Shown here in pieces: positions 9,586-20,900 of a stretch of DNA of 64,000 nt. Origin of the DNA: Phytophthora sp. 'mugwort' (taxonomy: Eukaryota; Oomycota; Peronosporomycetes; Peronosporales; Peronosporaceae). A model generated the notes under the pieces. The model saw only the letters and a program-made list of their open reading frames with translations. It was not told where the DNA came from and ran no database searches. The stretch is taken from contig JAUCEF010000018.1 in assembly GCA_033558025.1 (NCBI GenBank), positions 1,116,001 through 1,180,000 on the forward strand, written 5' to 3'. The first letter of the stretch is position 1. Every line of letters starts with the position of its first letter. Both the position numbers and the translations under genes were made by a program.

Positions 9586-11917
9586 GATGGCGGCTAAGCT
9601 GGCGGAGGCTTCAGGGCAAGTTGGGCAATGGACTATTGGGGGTACGTAGCACCCCATTTCGTTTGGATTCGCTCAAAAAGCTATATTTCAACGAGGATGG
9701 GTAGACGCGCTTTTCCACTAGGAAATGGTATGTACGTGTGTTGAAAAGATGACGCCAGTTCAGCCACGTGTTTCTCTGGTGCAGTGTGAGCAATCGCCCT
9801 GAAAGGGCCGAAGTATCGGCGGCAAGCTGCAGATCCTTTCATGCGAAAGCATGGCGCTGAAGTGGCAAGTGTTGTAGCGGCCATCGATATCCTGAGTCGG
9901 AGAGCTACTGCGGCGCGTCGAGCTCAATGGCGAATCGAATGGCGCACTTAGTGCGATATGATTTGCGCAATTTTGCTCCAGCTTCAAGTGCCACGCACGT
10001 GACGTCACGTTCATCTTAACAGCGCTTAGTCGAGCTGCTCGTAATGCGGACGGGGAGGCCATGGCTGCGGTGCCCGTAGTACACGTCGTTGCAGAGCTCG
10101 TTGCAGCGAGAATGGAGGTGCAATTGCAATTGAGGTGCAATGCAGTTGATACAATATATAATATATCAAAATTCGAATGGTATCTTTTTGAAGAGACGCT
10201 TAAAAATAACAAAAGATAGCCCTCACGAGGGCCTCTCAGAGCTGCTGGAAGACTACATATTGCATCTGTTAAAAGGTAGCATATAGGGCATCGCTACAGT
10301 CAAATGTGTATTGCTGCAAGTGCCTTCACCATAACTACTGGCGCGAGGAAGAAAATGTTGTCCACCACCACCGCAATGCTTAAGTTTTTGACACATGGTT
10401 ACACCACCGATGCAGATTACATCGGGGTCTGTGGCGATTGCAATGAGCGGTGCAACGAATGCCCGCAGCAGCCTAAGCAACCAAACAACGGCCTCGTATC
10501 TTTGCCTCAAGCGGCCAAGAGTGCAAATCCTGCCTGCAAGCGCGGTAGGCGAAACGTCCCCATGCAGGCGCCAAACGTCCCCATCGGACCAGAGACCGAC
10601 CACATCGTCAATGGACCCCGGACGCACCGAGATCACCAAATCGAGTGCGTCTGGCACCGGTGTCGGCTCGTTGCATTGTACTTAAGTACTTGGATTGCAG
10701 GCTGATCCTCGCGCCAGGTATATGTTGTCGTTGCCGTAGCAAAAGCCGACGTCGACAATATTGGGGTATCTCTGGCGATTCGCCGCTGCTGCCATAGAAG
10801 CGACTATGAGCCGAATGTTGTAAATAGCGCCCCATCGTTGCTAACCTGCGTGTCTCCGATAGTTCTTCCATACGATCTGGGACATTGACTGCAAGTTGGC
10901 AGGCCATCGTGTCTCCAGTCGATTAGTGCTGGATCATGTAGCATGCCCATACTGGAATCCACAGCCACGCTCAGTGGATGCAAAAACGAAAGGCATCGTT
11001 CGGCACTGTGTAAAGTGCGTACCCTGACTGGAAAGGGATCACGGGAATGTACATCATTGCACGGCGTTATGCACAGCGCCCAACAAAATGTGAACGCTGG
11101 AATTCAAAAACCTGCCAGATATATTACCTTTAAGATGTTATATACCTGCTGAATCCGTTCGATACATTAAGTATCAACTTCCATGTCCTCGAAGCGGAGA
11201 GGCCGGTGATGGTGGGGAAGCGTGTGGCAGAACGCTCGGTTGCACAGCTCAGGCGTCACAATTCCAGCGAAGAGAGGATCCGCAGCGAGCTCAAAGAATC
11301 CGGCTCGGTGCGCCGTTATGGTCGTTGCTTCAGGGACGCGTAGAATAGCTCGGCGCTGTCGAGCGGTGAAGCGTTTCATGGCGCTCTTGTAGCAGAGAAC
11401 ACAATATCGGATTGAGCATGTTTTATTGAAGGCCCCCAGATCCAATGATCCGTATCCTATTTACAGAATATAGATGAATATCATTTTGTAAAGGTCATTT
11501 GAATTCCAGCGTTCACATTTTGAATTTGATTGTTGGCGCTGTGAATAACGCCGTGCAATGGTGTATAAATGTGGACATCCTGGTTGGGCTAATATTTGCT
11601 GAATGGAGAACACGTTGAAGCGGCTGTCATGTACGCGTTGAGGAACGACTCTGGATGAGAAGTACACGGACCTACTGCAGGGCGGGCGGCTGCGTCTGAT
11701 CCTGTTGTTGCGTTCGGTAGCATTATCGGATCTTCGTACTGCGATTCGTGCTGATCATGCGTGTATTGTTAATATTGTATACCATGCACCAACCAGGTAT
11801 ACAGTAGGACCTATTGACTGGTTTAAATTTGTAGGATAGGCACTTCCCTAACACTTCAGGTTTGGTCTTGAATTCTCGCACTTGAGGGTGACTGCAATGA
11901 TGTCACTCCAAACTGCT
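9586..11917. other. Gene-poor region without supported genes
   Basis: 2.3 kb upstream of the carrier. Several ORFs of 70-150 codons exist on both strands (for example 10253-10657 minus, 10304-10705 plus, 11167-11445 minus), but they overlap one another, show no domain I recognise and have no matching splice partners. An ATATATAATATATC tract lies at about 10155. I regard the stretch as decayed or non-coding sequence. Confidence 0.35.
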
Positions 11918-12199
11918 TCAGGGGCCGTCGGCATGTCCGTAGTTGGATCCAGCCGAATCCGCTTTGTTCTTCATTGCTGAGTAGGCCTTGTATTTCTTCT
12001 TCATGTCGGCCATCTTGCTCTGCAGCTGTTTGCGGTCTCTAGTGACAGATTCCGTCAAACCATTATTAAACGCTGCAACAATCCTGTTCCAAACTGCCTT
12101 CTTGAAGTTTTCTTCATAGAAGGCCCCAAGTCGGATAACTTGGTCGAGTACGGTGTTGATGAATCGTGCAGTCAACTCGGGAGTCCAAACGTATGCCAT
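11918..12199 (-). CDS. Myb/SANT-like DNA-binding protein, transposon-associated
   Basis: 93-residue ORF opening MAYVWTPELTARFINTVL and continuing through FKKAVWNRIVAAFN and a lysine-rich KMADMKKKYKAY segment. This spacing of aromatic residues is that of the plant-type Myb/SANT-like domain found beside PIF/Harbinger transposases, where it binds element ends and partners the nuclease. The position supports this: a broken Harbinger transposase lies 340 bp away in divergent orientation, the usual two-gene layout of such elements. The ORF is short, ending ADGP, so a C-terminal part may be missing. Whether it is still expressed is unknown. Confidence 0.6.
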   Translation of the reverse strand: MAYVWTPELTARFINTVLDQVIRLGAFYEENFKKAVWNRIVAAFNNGLTESVTRDRKQLQSKMADMKKKYKAYSAMKNKADSAGSNYGHADGP

Positions 12200-12538
12200 C
12201 GTTCAGAATGGGGAATGAGTTGAGGTAAACCCTTTGCAGCCGAGAGTTGAATGTTGCGATAATACCCGTTTGCACAACAGTTCTAGCTCAGTATTCCTCG
12301 CGAAACCCCCCTGAATATAGAAGGGCAGACTTAAAAAGTCTTGTGTAGAAAACCTATATTGATATCGTAAGCGATTCGCACATTGAACTAATCATAAATA
12401 AAGGAAAGCTTGGCGGTGCATGAGATTGAGTATGCGATCGAACATGAGATTGATCACGAGATCGCACATAAAATGTTGAAGCTTATCCTGCTAAATCCCC
12501 ACTCTTCGATATCTAGGCAGATCGGATGAGCGAAGCTG

Positions 12539-13747
12539 ATGGGAACAGTAGTGGCTATGAAACCGGCAGTTGGTTTTAATTGCTGGATCGATGCCAATGT
12601 TCGGACAGTACCTACAAACACACCATGTCATACATCGGTGCTGAGGAGAGCCATGTGTTACCACGAGCTGATTCACAGCCGAAGCCCAGTGAGATGGTAT
12701 CGTGACGGGAGGATGAGTCTACGCACTTTCAACTTGCTGTTAGCAGACTTAGAATCGACTAAGAACTACCATTGAACGAGCATGTTTGCAGCGGAGAGAG
12801 GCTGCTCATCGTTTTATACGTTCTATCGGGAAAAAGCAATCGTGCCGCTCAGGAAAGATGGCAGCATGAGCCAGGAACGATTTCACGAATGGTTCGACAA
12901 GGTATCGCTACAATTGGGACTCGGTGGAACGCATTGGTATCACTCTCAGGATTGGAGACTCCACTGAAGATTCGCGAGTCGGCTAAGTTTTACCCGTACT
13001 TTAAGACTGTAGCGGTGCATTTGACGGGACGCATATACCCGTTGTTCCGCCGTCCTCAATCGCTCCGCGGTTTAGAAACAGGAAGGGGTTCTGCTCCTCG
13101 AATGTGCTTGTAGCCTGCAATTTTGATATGGAGTTCGTCTACGTATTGCCGGGTTGGGAAGGATCTGCGCACGACGGTAGAATTCTGACGGATATTGTTG
13201 CCCATGACTTTCACATGCCAAAAGGTCCGTAAAGTCTGTTTTACCTGGCATTCCAGTTTACCACTAATGATGGCGTTTATATGAAGAAGAATTCTATCTT
13301 GGCGACGCTGGGTATGCACTGAATAGCTTCAATATGACACCATATCGAGGTACACGATACCACCTGAAAGAATTTGGTGACGGGCAGCAGAAACCAAACC
13401 GCTAAACATGCAAGAATTATACAACCTTCGACATTCATCACTTAGGAACGTCATTGAACGAAACTACGGGGCGGTGAAGCACAAGTTTCTAATTCTTCGT
13501 ACGATGACATCGTACTCAATCAAGGAGCAAGTTGGTCTCACCGAGCATCCTCGCTATACACAACTTTATTCGAGTCAATAACGATGTGTTTACTGACAGG
13601 GACACAGATGCGGACGAGCAAGAAATCGACGAAGCAGACGATATAGAAGAGCAACACCTCCATGATGACACCACGATGGAGGAGCTGCGCGATAAAATCG
13701 CTTCATCGATGTGGCGGGATTATCAGGTTCTTCGTACCGGCAGGTAG
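12539..13747 (+). pseudogene. PIF/Harbinger (HARBI1-like) transposase, broken
   Basis: Fragments in successive frames follow the order of a HARBI1-type DDE nuclease. They run: MCYHELIHSRSPVRWY with MSLRTFNLLLADL (12650-12760), ACNFDMEFVYVLPGWEGSA with HDGRIL (about 13110-13190, first catalytic aspartate region), LGDAGYALNSFNMTPYRG (13305-13360, second aspartate), then LRHSSLRNVIERNYGAVKH (13420-13480, glutamate region) and AIHNFIRVNND (13550-13580). At least four frameshifts or stops separate them, so no intact transposase can be made. Together with the Myb-like ORF at 11918-12199 it marks an old autonomous Harbinger element. I could not locate its terminal repeats or 3-bp target duplication. 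Confidence 0.8.
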
Positions 13748-13925
13748 GCGAAGTTGTCGTATGACACGATCAGCACCAAGTCTTGCTGACCGCCCGCTCA
13801 GACACAGTAAGTGAAGCAATGCCCCGCAGTCAATGAGTTAAGGCATCAATTGCCTACACATGCATTCGTTTCATGGCATGCCTGGATCCATCGTGACTAT
13901 ACATTAAATATGTACTTTTGCAGGC

Positions 13926-14110
13926 GCTTCGACTCCATCCGCTGGATCAATCCGCTACCCGCTCAAATTCGGGCGGATAGCGGATCGGGCCTCCAATTCC
14001 GCTGTAATCGTCGTGCGGAACGAGCAGATTTTTGAGTGATCCGCTGGAAGAGGAAATCCGCTGGAATGGACCTCAATCCGCTGGAATTCTCGCGTGCGGA
14101 GCACCCCCTT
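13926..14110. repeat. Cluster of ATCCGC / GCGGAT motifs
   Basis: Within 185 bp the hexamer WTCCGC occurs at least seven times on the plus strand, four of them as ATCCGCTGGA, and several inverted GCGGAW copies are interspersed. The pair ATCCGCTACCCGCTC and GGGCGGATAGCGGAT forms an imperfect inverted repeat near 13948-13985. Such subterminal motif clusters are typical of hAT-type DNA transposon ends, where the transposase binds. No hAT transposase is seen nearby, so this would be a remnant or non-autonomous end. Confidence 0.5.
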
Positions 14111-14899
14111 CACGTTGAAGTTGGCTTGTCTTACGCCTGCCACCGCCGCAAAAAGTAAAGTCCGCGGTTGACTGAGGAAAATGCGATCATATACCTGTAC
14201 CATCTACAAATTGTAAGGTAGACTCTCTCTCTCTGCTCCGTTAAATGTTTTGACGGCAGCGGTAATATTGCCAATATCCGGATACTGTATCACTGGCACG
14301 ACAGTATGCGGTGGCTACAGCTAGCTAGTAGACTGTATGTCGCCTCCAACGAACGAGTCCGCTTCGCTGTGTGCCACTAAAAACTAAGCGAGGAAGCAAG
14401 GAGCAAACGCAGCAGCTGCTTGCAGCTATGGCTACTCCTTATTAATAGTAGTGATATTAGCGCAGTCTTTTTCTTAACATTATCTTACAGGGAGAGTAGG
14501 TTTAATCATTTCCAATACCTAGCTGGTATTTCTAACCAGACAACCAATGGCTTTTTATGACAGAAACAAATAATTATATGTTTTCACTCTTAGGTTCGGT
14601 TTCACTTGGATTAGGTTCGCTTTTAGGTTTTCGCTTGCAAGTCCCTGTCGTCACCCCTTTTGATAGCCTAACCGAGCTTCACAAGTGCGCTTATACAGTA
14701 GTAGCGCTTCTGCGCCTCCTTGATCTGCTCTTTGATAGCCAGGTACTGCTCGGGAGAGTACGTCATGTTTGTATATTAACAACTTCGTACTTATTAGGAT
14801 AAAAACATATATGTGGCGACTCGCTGTCTCGCCAACGTAGAGGCCGGATAATTTCCCTCTAAATTTTTGCCTCGCACACATCTGTGCTCACCCGTCGCC

Positions 14900-15408
14900 G
14901 AATTATTCATTGCCTTCCTTACACCACCATCGTCGATTTACGACTTAAACAACTTGCAGCTGGGCGGCGGAAGTGTGGTGATCGAATCACCAGAGGGAGA
15001 ACAAGACAGGGCGACTCCAATATGGGTCTGCGCAACGGCTATCGGTAAGGCCGCAACCACCAACAATGTAACCGAGGTCATCGGCCTGCACTGGCTCCTA
15101 CCCAAAGCAAATGGCTCGGACTACATATTGTAGGCGACAGCGCGCTGATTCTGGGGATGATGATGAAGCGAAAGGCCCCTAGGTCTAAAAGACTACAGAC
15201 ATGGTATCAACAAACACGAAGACTGGCAGACCAGTGCGAGATAGGAAGCTGGAACCACCATTACCGACAAAGTAAAAAAATGGCGAACTGGACGGCAAAT
15301 TACGCAATGGACACGGGAAAGAGCGTCCCATGCGCGATAGCAGATGTACCAGTCACACATGCTGTGGTTGCGGGGATAACACAGTTCCTTGCCAACGATT
15401 ACCAGTAG
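14900..15408 (+). pseudogene. Retroelement RNase H domain fragment
   Basis: Two adjoining frames make one RNase H fold. The first carries GGGSVVIESPEGEQ and TTNNVTEVIGLHWLLPKA (the TNNxAE catalytic-glutamate block). The second, entered by a one-base shift near 15120, carries HIVGDSALILGMMMK (the GDS aspartate block) and ends in NWTANYAMD, the usual final helix with an N/D pair. This order matches the type-1 RNase H of non-LTR and some LTR retroelements. No reverse transcriptase is found upstream, so it is a 5'-truncated, frameshifted remnant. Confidence 0.65.
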
Positions 15409-15878
15409 TGGTCGCAGACAAGGACAGAACAAGAGCTGGAGAACTAGAGAGTGAGAACAAATTGGCACGAGGAACAGGGAACGCAGGGATAACAAGCGGA
15501 GAAGGAGGGAGAGAGCTGATGAGGGCTGCCAGGCTGAGGGCACACCGTCATCCTGGAAGGTTTGGCACCACCTTCGAGAAGGGTTATTAGAGTTCGTAGC
15601 CACACAGGGGTGGCAGTAACACAATATTCCAAAACAACTTATTATTATTAAACAACTTGCAACTAATTCGAAAATACCAAGTTTTGACAGATTACTTCTT
15701 GACGTTATCTCGTGTAGCGCTTTTGCCACAGTTGTCAAACAATTACTTCGGCGTCAGGTCCAGTAAGCCGGTCCGTACCAGCGCGGACCTCGTAAAAGGG
15801 CACAGTCAGCCCTTCGTCTGCAACCACTTACAAAGCCTTAGTAGCAAAGCCTTAGTAGCACAATAGCAAACGCTGCAC

Positions 15879-17759
15879 TTAAGGTTCAAATAACCCTTCG
15901 ATTCCGACACGCTTAACTAGCTCCTTCTCCTCATCGTGCCGCCAGCCAAACGGCGCTAACATCCCATCTCCATCTACTTTGGTTATCTCAAAGTCGGTCA
16001 ACATCTTGCGCTCAACAAGAAAGACGATTTCAAGATTTTTGACCTCAAATGATTCGGCTGAGAGTGAAAGCTGCGCAACCACAAGTAGAATAAGTCGATA
16101 CGAAATGTGTGTGTGTGAGAACTCGTAACTTGTACCATCCGCACGTGATGATCTCGTTTACACACCATGATTGCATCATATCCACCTTGGTTCCACTTGT
16201 TTGGTTTAATACAGACGGCGTGATCTGTTGCGAGTGTTGGTACTCCATCCGAGACGACAATACTGGCTTCAGGCCACTTCTCCAGCGCGTTTCCCGCTGT
16301 GTTGACTGTCGTCGCACCACTGTTCGAAGATTGGCACAAAATGCTATTTCCAGCATCCATCCATTCAAAGCCGGGTTGGAGCTCGCTTGAAGCGTTGTCA
16401 TAAAAATTTTAATCGCTTCAGGACCACACTAAATACCAATTGTTGTGACAGCATACTGACTGATCACAGGTGTCACATGCACTCCAGTAGTCGACCGGAA
16501 CATTGCAAACAGACAGTTGGTTCTTAAAAATTAACAGGCGCAGTCGCAACAATATAGCTCAGCGCACTCACAGCAGCAAGCAGTTTCCCCATCACATCTG
16601 CAGTGCTGAAGCAGAACATGTATCGACAGGATCCACCAGCGTAATAGTACTTAGACGTAACCACAGCAGCGCGATCAACTGGTGACATCTGCGCAACATC
16701 CAAATACGGCGAGACGTAGCTAAAAAAGTCGTCATCCTTTGTCGCATCGAGGTACTCTTCCACTCCACTGCAAACTCCAACGCCCTGCTTCTTATATCCT
16801 CTTCTTCGTAAATCTTACCATGGGAAGCAACGGAATAAATTAACGAGAGTCGTCGCTTTATTGTCGCGTCTCTATGTAAAAACCACCTCATGCACTTGGT
16901 GGTCAGCTCAGAGTAGGATTCATCCAGAGTCCAGCCGTCAACAAGCACCAAGTGATTGTGCCTGTCTTCCCTTAGCTGCAACACCTCGTCCAAGTCAGCA
17001 ATTGTGATGGATAGGCATTGTCGCTTGTCACCAACCAAACGCACACACCACCAACCCTGGTGCACTGTAACATGGATCCATGTCACATCATTTTTATGTC
17101 AACAGTTAGCGCGAACGCCGCTGCAGTGGCTGACTTTCCCGTCCCAGGGGGGGCAAGAATGTAGCCCAGATGGCCTTCGTCAAGTACTTGTTTGGTCAGG
17201 AAGTCAAATTGCGAGTGGAAAGCAGGTCTGCAGTATAGCATCACTTGAACCTGTGTGAGTCCTAGACCATCCATGTCCGTATTCTGCAGCATGTAGTACT
17301 TTATAGCTCGAGTCATATATACGACGCACAAACAGCTTGGAACGCCATATCAAAGCGGCCTTCTTCTCATCTCCAGCATGTTTCCGAACCACCACCAGCG
17401 CATGGATTTGCGTCGACTTTAGAGCGCCGCCGCCACTATTTGGTCATGCTGTTTGTTATCAACACGTCCTTAATTGTCCACGTGGCCCTCATCTCCGGTC
17501 CTGTTATACTTTCGAACGTCATCAATCTCCCCTTTTTCCAGTTGCAGCACAACAGGATCGTCATCTGGCAGCTACGCGTCGACCTTCTTCGCCAGGAAGA
17601 GCAGCAGCTTGCCCGCATCAACACCCTTCAGGTCGCTCGGCTTGTTCTCCTTTATCGCATCCTTCAGGAGGCCCACCATCTTGCTCGTATCGATGACCAC
17701 AGGGAAGACACCCCTCCCCCTTCCCGAACCAGCGCGCACATCAGGGTCACCTCGACCAT
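15879..17759 (-). pseudogene. Crinkler (CRN) effector pseudogene with P-loop NTPase and nuclease-like C-terminus
   Basis: Read on the minus strand from an ATG at 17757-17759, frames strung together give a whole CRN architecture. A ubiquitin-like start is followed by KLLLFLAKK (LFLAK motif, about 17590), then LPDDDPVVLQLEKGEID and TWTIKDVLITNSMTK (DWL region), and an IHALVVVRK relic of the HVLVxxP motif. Then comes GYILAPPGTGKSATAAAFAL (Walker A, about 17130-17190). Farther on are YYYAGGSCRYMFCF (about 16630), SSNPALNGWMLEIAF (about 16370), IKPNKWNQGGYDAIMV (about 16200) and a tail near 15900-16080, the order seen in the CRN group with an NTPase followed by a restriction-nuclease-like fold. 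An in-frame TAG after the LFLAK block and several frameshifts show it is dead. Live members are host-targeted effectors. Confidence 0.82.
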
Positions 17760-18677
17760 CTTGTACTTGAGGCGGCAGATTCTCGAATGGGAAAAGTGGG
17801 GATTATCAGTCATACGTAAGTGGGAAACAGTGGTGTGGTCACATAAGTTGCAAGGAACTGAAATGAAGGTTTAACCCTTCTCAGACCTACCAATATGTGA
17901 TAGATGGTTCCTTACGCTCTGATTGGCTGTCTAGTTAGAAACACCAGTTTGGCATTAGAAACAGTTAGCCTATTCTCCTTGTGAAATAATGTTAACTGTA
18001 AACAATAATAATGTGCTAGTATACCGTAACTACTCCCCTTCCGTGTAACTCACATTGCAAGAGCCTCACGCCGGAACGTTATGCCGGAATTCAAGACGTG
18101 CGGTACGTGAAGCCACTTTTTGGCTAATAATCGTCGTGTGAAGCCGACGTTTGCCGAGGCTGTCGAGATTGGTGGAAACTGTGTGCAACGCTGCCAGCAT
18201 GACGCGCACTGCGTTCGACGCGGTTTAACGGGCAGGAGAAGCGTCGCCTGCCGTCTTGAGGGATGGCATCACTGGCGGCCACGCTGTCGAGTCACGAGCA
18301 ACCGATCGCGAACGGCGTGTTCGCTGTGAGCGGTTGACACCTGTCCCCCGTCTGTCCCCACGCCCGGCACCGCGCTTCAACAGCAACCACCTGCCCACCA
18401 CGAGCTTTTTCTCCTGACCCCAAGGGGAACGCGCAAACAGCGGTGCCGCTAGAGAAGGGGGGAGGGAAGCAGCTCCTCGCCACCAAGCAGAAATTGCTGG
18501 CGCGTTTCTGGAGCTGCACTTTCGATGATCGGCACGCGTGATAATCAATGGGTCTGTCTCACACGTCAAAGTCGAAGGTGGATCCCTACGGGCGCGGCGA
18601 TTTCTCCGCGGTTCCCACGTTGCTGCGACCCAATCCAACACGCCGCTCACTTCTCGATCGGACCCGTCCCAGTCACG
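17760..18677. other. Upstream region of second malic enzyme gene
   Basis: Holds the 5' flank of the CRN relic and the promoter/5'UTR of the malic enzyme at 18678. I find no supported gene. ORFs at 18120-18650 overlap on both strands and lack domains. Confidence 0.35.
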
Positions 18678-20635
18678 ATGATCTCCACCCTCCGCTATGC
18701 CGTCCTCCGCAAGAACCGACTGGTCGCCGCCCGCGCCACGATCTCATACGTCGCGTCCGAGAGGCCCTCGATGGCGCTCAAGAAGCTCGCCCACAAGCGG
18801 CCAGCGAGCTCTGCAGCTGCCGAAGTTGCGGTGGCTCACGACGACGACGTCGAGGACTACGTTATGGTGCGTTGAAGTGACGGTCTTCGATACTGAGTAT
18901 TCCCGATCGGATCCTGACTAACGTGGGGTTTCTTGCTTAATTTAAAGCCGTCGCAGCCGGGCTTCGCCGTCATGCGGACACCCATCGCCAATAAGGGTCA
19001 GGCTTTCACAAAGGAGGAACGCGTGACGTACAAGCTTCGCGGCCTCCTGCCCGTGGCCGTCACCTCCATCGAGCTCGAAACGGAGCGTGCCATGATGCAG
19101 CTGCGTCGTAAGACATCGCCCATCGAGAAATACATTTTCCTACAGAACATGCAAGATACCAATGAAGACGTCTATTACCGCATGCTCACGGAGAACACGG
19201 TTGAGCTGCTGCCAATCGTCTACACGCCCACGGTCGGCCAAGCCTGCCAGGAATTCAGCCACAACTACCGCCAGACGCCGCGGGGTCTCTTCATCTCGGT
19301 GAACGACATCGGCCACGTCGCCGAGATCCTCGACAACTGGCCGGAGAAGGACATTCGGGCCATTTGCTTCACGGACGGTGAGCGCATCCTCGGTCTGGGC
19401 GACCAGGGCGCTAATGGTATGGGAATCCCTGTCGGTAAGCTGGCGCTGTATACGGCCTGTGCCGGTGTACCGCCCCAAATGTGTCTACCGGTTGTGCTCG
19501 ACTGCGGTACTAACAACGAAGAATACTTGGCCGACCCATTCTACATTGGTCTACGTCAGAAGCGCGTGCGTGGCGAGAAGTTCGAGCAGCTCGTGGACGA
19601 GTTCATGAATGCTGCGAAGACCAAGTACGGCGACAATGTGCTGCTGCAGTTCGAGGACTTTGGGAACTCGACGGCTTTCCCTTTGTTGCGCAAGTATCAG
19701 AACACGCACTGCACATTCAACGACGACATCCAGGGCACGGCCTCGGTTGTGCTTGCCGGTCTACTTGCCGCTGTCCCCCTGTCGGGTAAGTCCATTTCGG
19801 AGCAGAAGTTTGTCTTCTTAGGTGCTGGCACTGCTGGGACGGGCATTGCCGACCTGATAGCTATGGCGATCTCACGTGAGACCGGCAAATCCGTGGAAGA
19901 GTCACGTAAGCAGATCTGGCTGGTGGACTCGCGTGGTTTGGTCGTGGAGTCTCGTAAGGACTCGTTGCAGCCGCATAAGCTCCTGTATGCGCATGACGCA
20001 CCTGAGTGCCCCAACCTTGTGGAGACTCTGGACCGCATTAAGCCAACGGCTTTGATCGGTGTGTGCACTATTGCCAAGGCCTTTAATGAGGAGGTGTGCC
20101 AGAAAATGAGCGAGCTGAACGAACGCCCAATCATCTTCGCGCTAAGCAACCCCACCTCAAAGGCCGAGTGTACAGCAGAGGAGGCCTACACGTTCACGAA
20201 CGGCAAGTGCATCTTCGCCAGTGGCAGCCCATTTGACCCCGTGGAGATCAATGGCAAGCTCTGCGTTCCTGGCCAAGGCAACAACTCGTACATTTTCCCT
20301 GGCGTGGGACTTGGTGTCGTTGCCGCTGGCTTGACTCATGTAAATGACGAGATGATGATCATTGCTGCGAAGACGTTGGCTGGTCTGACCACCCCCGCTG
20401 ATCTTGAGAGTAGCTGCGTCTACCCGCCGTTGTCGAGTATTCGGGAAGTGTCACTCAAGATCGCCGAGGCTGTGGCCGAATACGTACGTACATCCGCGTT
20501 ACTGTCTTGATGTCACCTTAAGTTAACTTCTGATGGTTTTGTTGATATGTGCAGGGTTATGAACAAGGGTTTGCCACCGTCCCGAAGCCGAAGAACATGA
20601 CCCAATACCTGCGCGACTTCATGTACAACCCGTGA
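18678..20635 (+). CDS. Malic enzyme, probable mitochondrial copy, three exons
   Basis: Exons 18678-18866, 18948-20483 and 20555-20635 encode 601 residues. Both introns (81 and 71 nt) are phase 0 with GTGCGT and GTACGT donors and AAG/CAG acceptors; intron 1 carries a CTGAC/CTAAC-like branch site. The core repeats every malic-enzyme block of the copy at 3335-4951 (VYTPTVGQACQEFS, CFTDGERILGLGDQG, FNDDIQGTASVVLAG, FLGAGTAGTGIADLI). Exon 3 supplies the conserved C-terminus ending DFMYNP, which the unspliced frame misses. Exon 1 adds about 68 residues starting MISTLRYAVLRKNRLVAARA, rich in arginine, serine and alanine, as expected of a mitochondrial targeting presequence. It likely feeds pyruvate and NAD(P)H production in mitochondria. 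Confidence 0.93.
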
Positions 20636-20900
20636 GCACCTGGACATGCTGTCGTAAGGGAGCGGAAGTGCTGCATGTGAAGTCAAATGTGGTAGCTGCA
20701 GTTGGGAATTTGCAGCTTGTAATGTAATCTGAAAAATGCATTTGTATGGCTTGGTTCATACTGGCGGATACAAAATATCTATATTGCGGTTATTCTGCTT
20801 TCATCATGGTCGACAATCAGAGGCTTGTTTGAAGCCATTATAACAATGATTCCTAGTAAGTCGATTGTATCACTACGCTCATTATGCACTAACATCCTAT

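Noticed and set aside
9586..11450. ORFs such as 10253-10657 and 11167-11445 on the minus strand
   Set aside because: No recognisable motif and conflicting frames; probably chance or decayed sequence.
14651..14764. Minus-strand peptide beginning MTYSPEQYLAIKEQIKEAQK
   Set aside because: It looks protein-like for about 23 residues but ends in a stop soon after and has no neighbouring exon that I could join.
17440..17874. Plus-strand ORF of 144 codons over the CRN N-terminus
   Set aside because: It is the antisense shadow of the CRN pseudogene.
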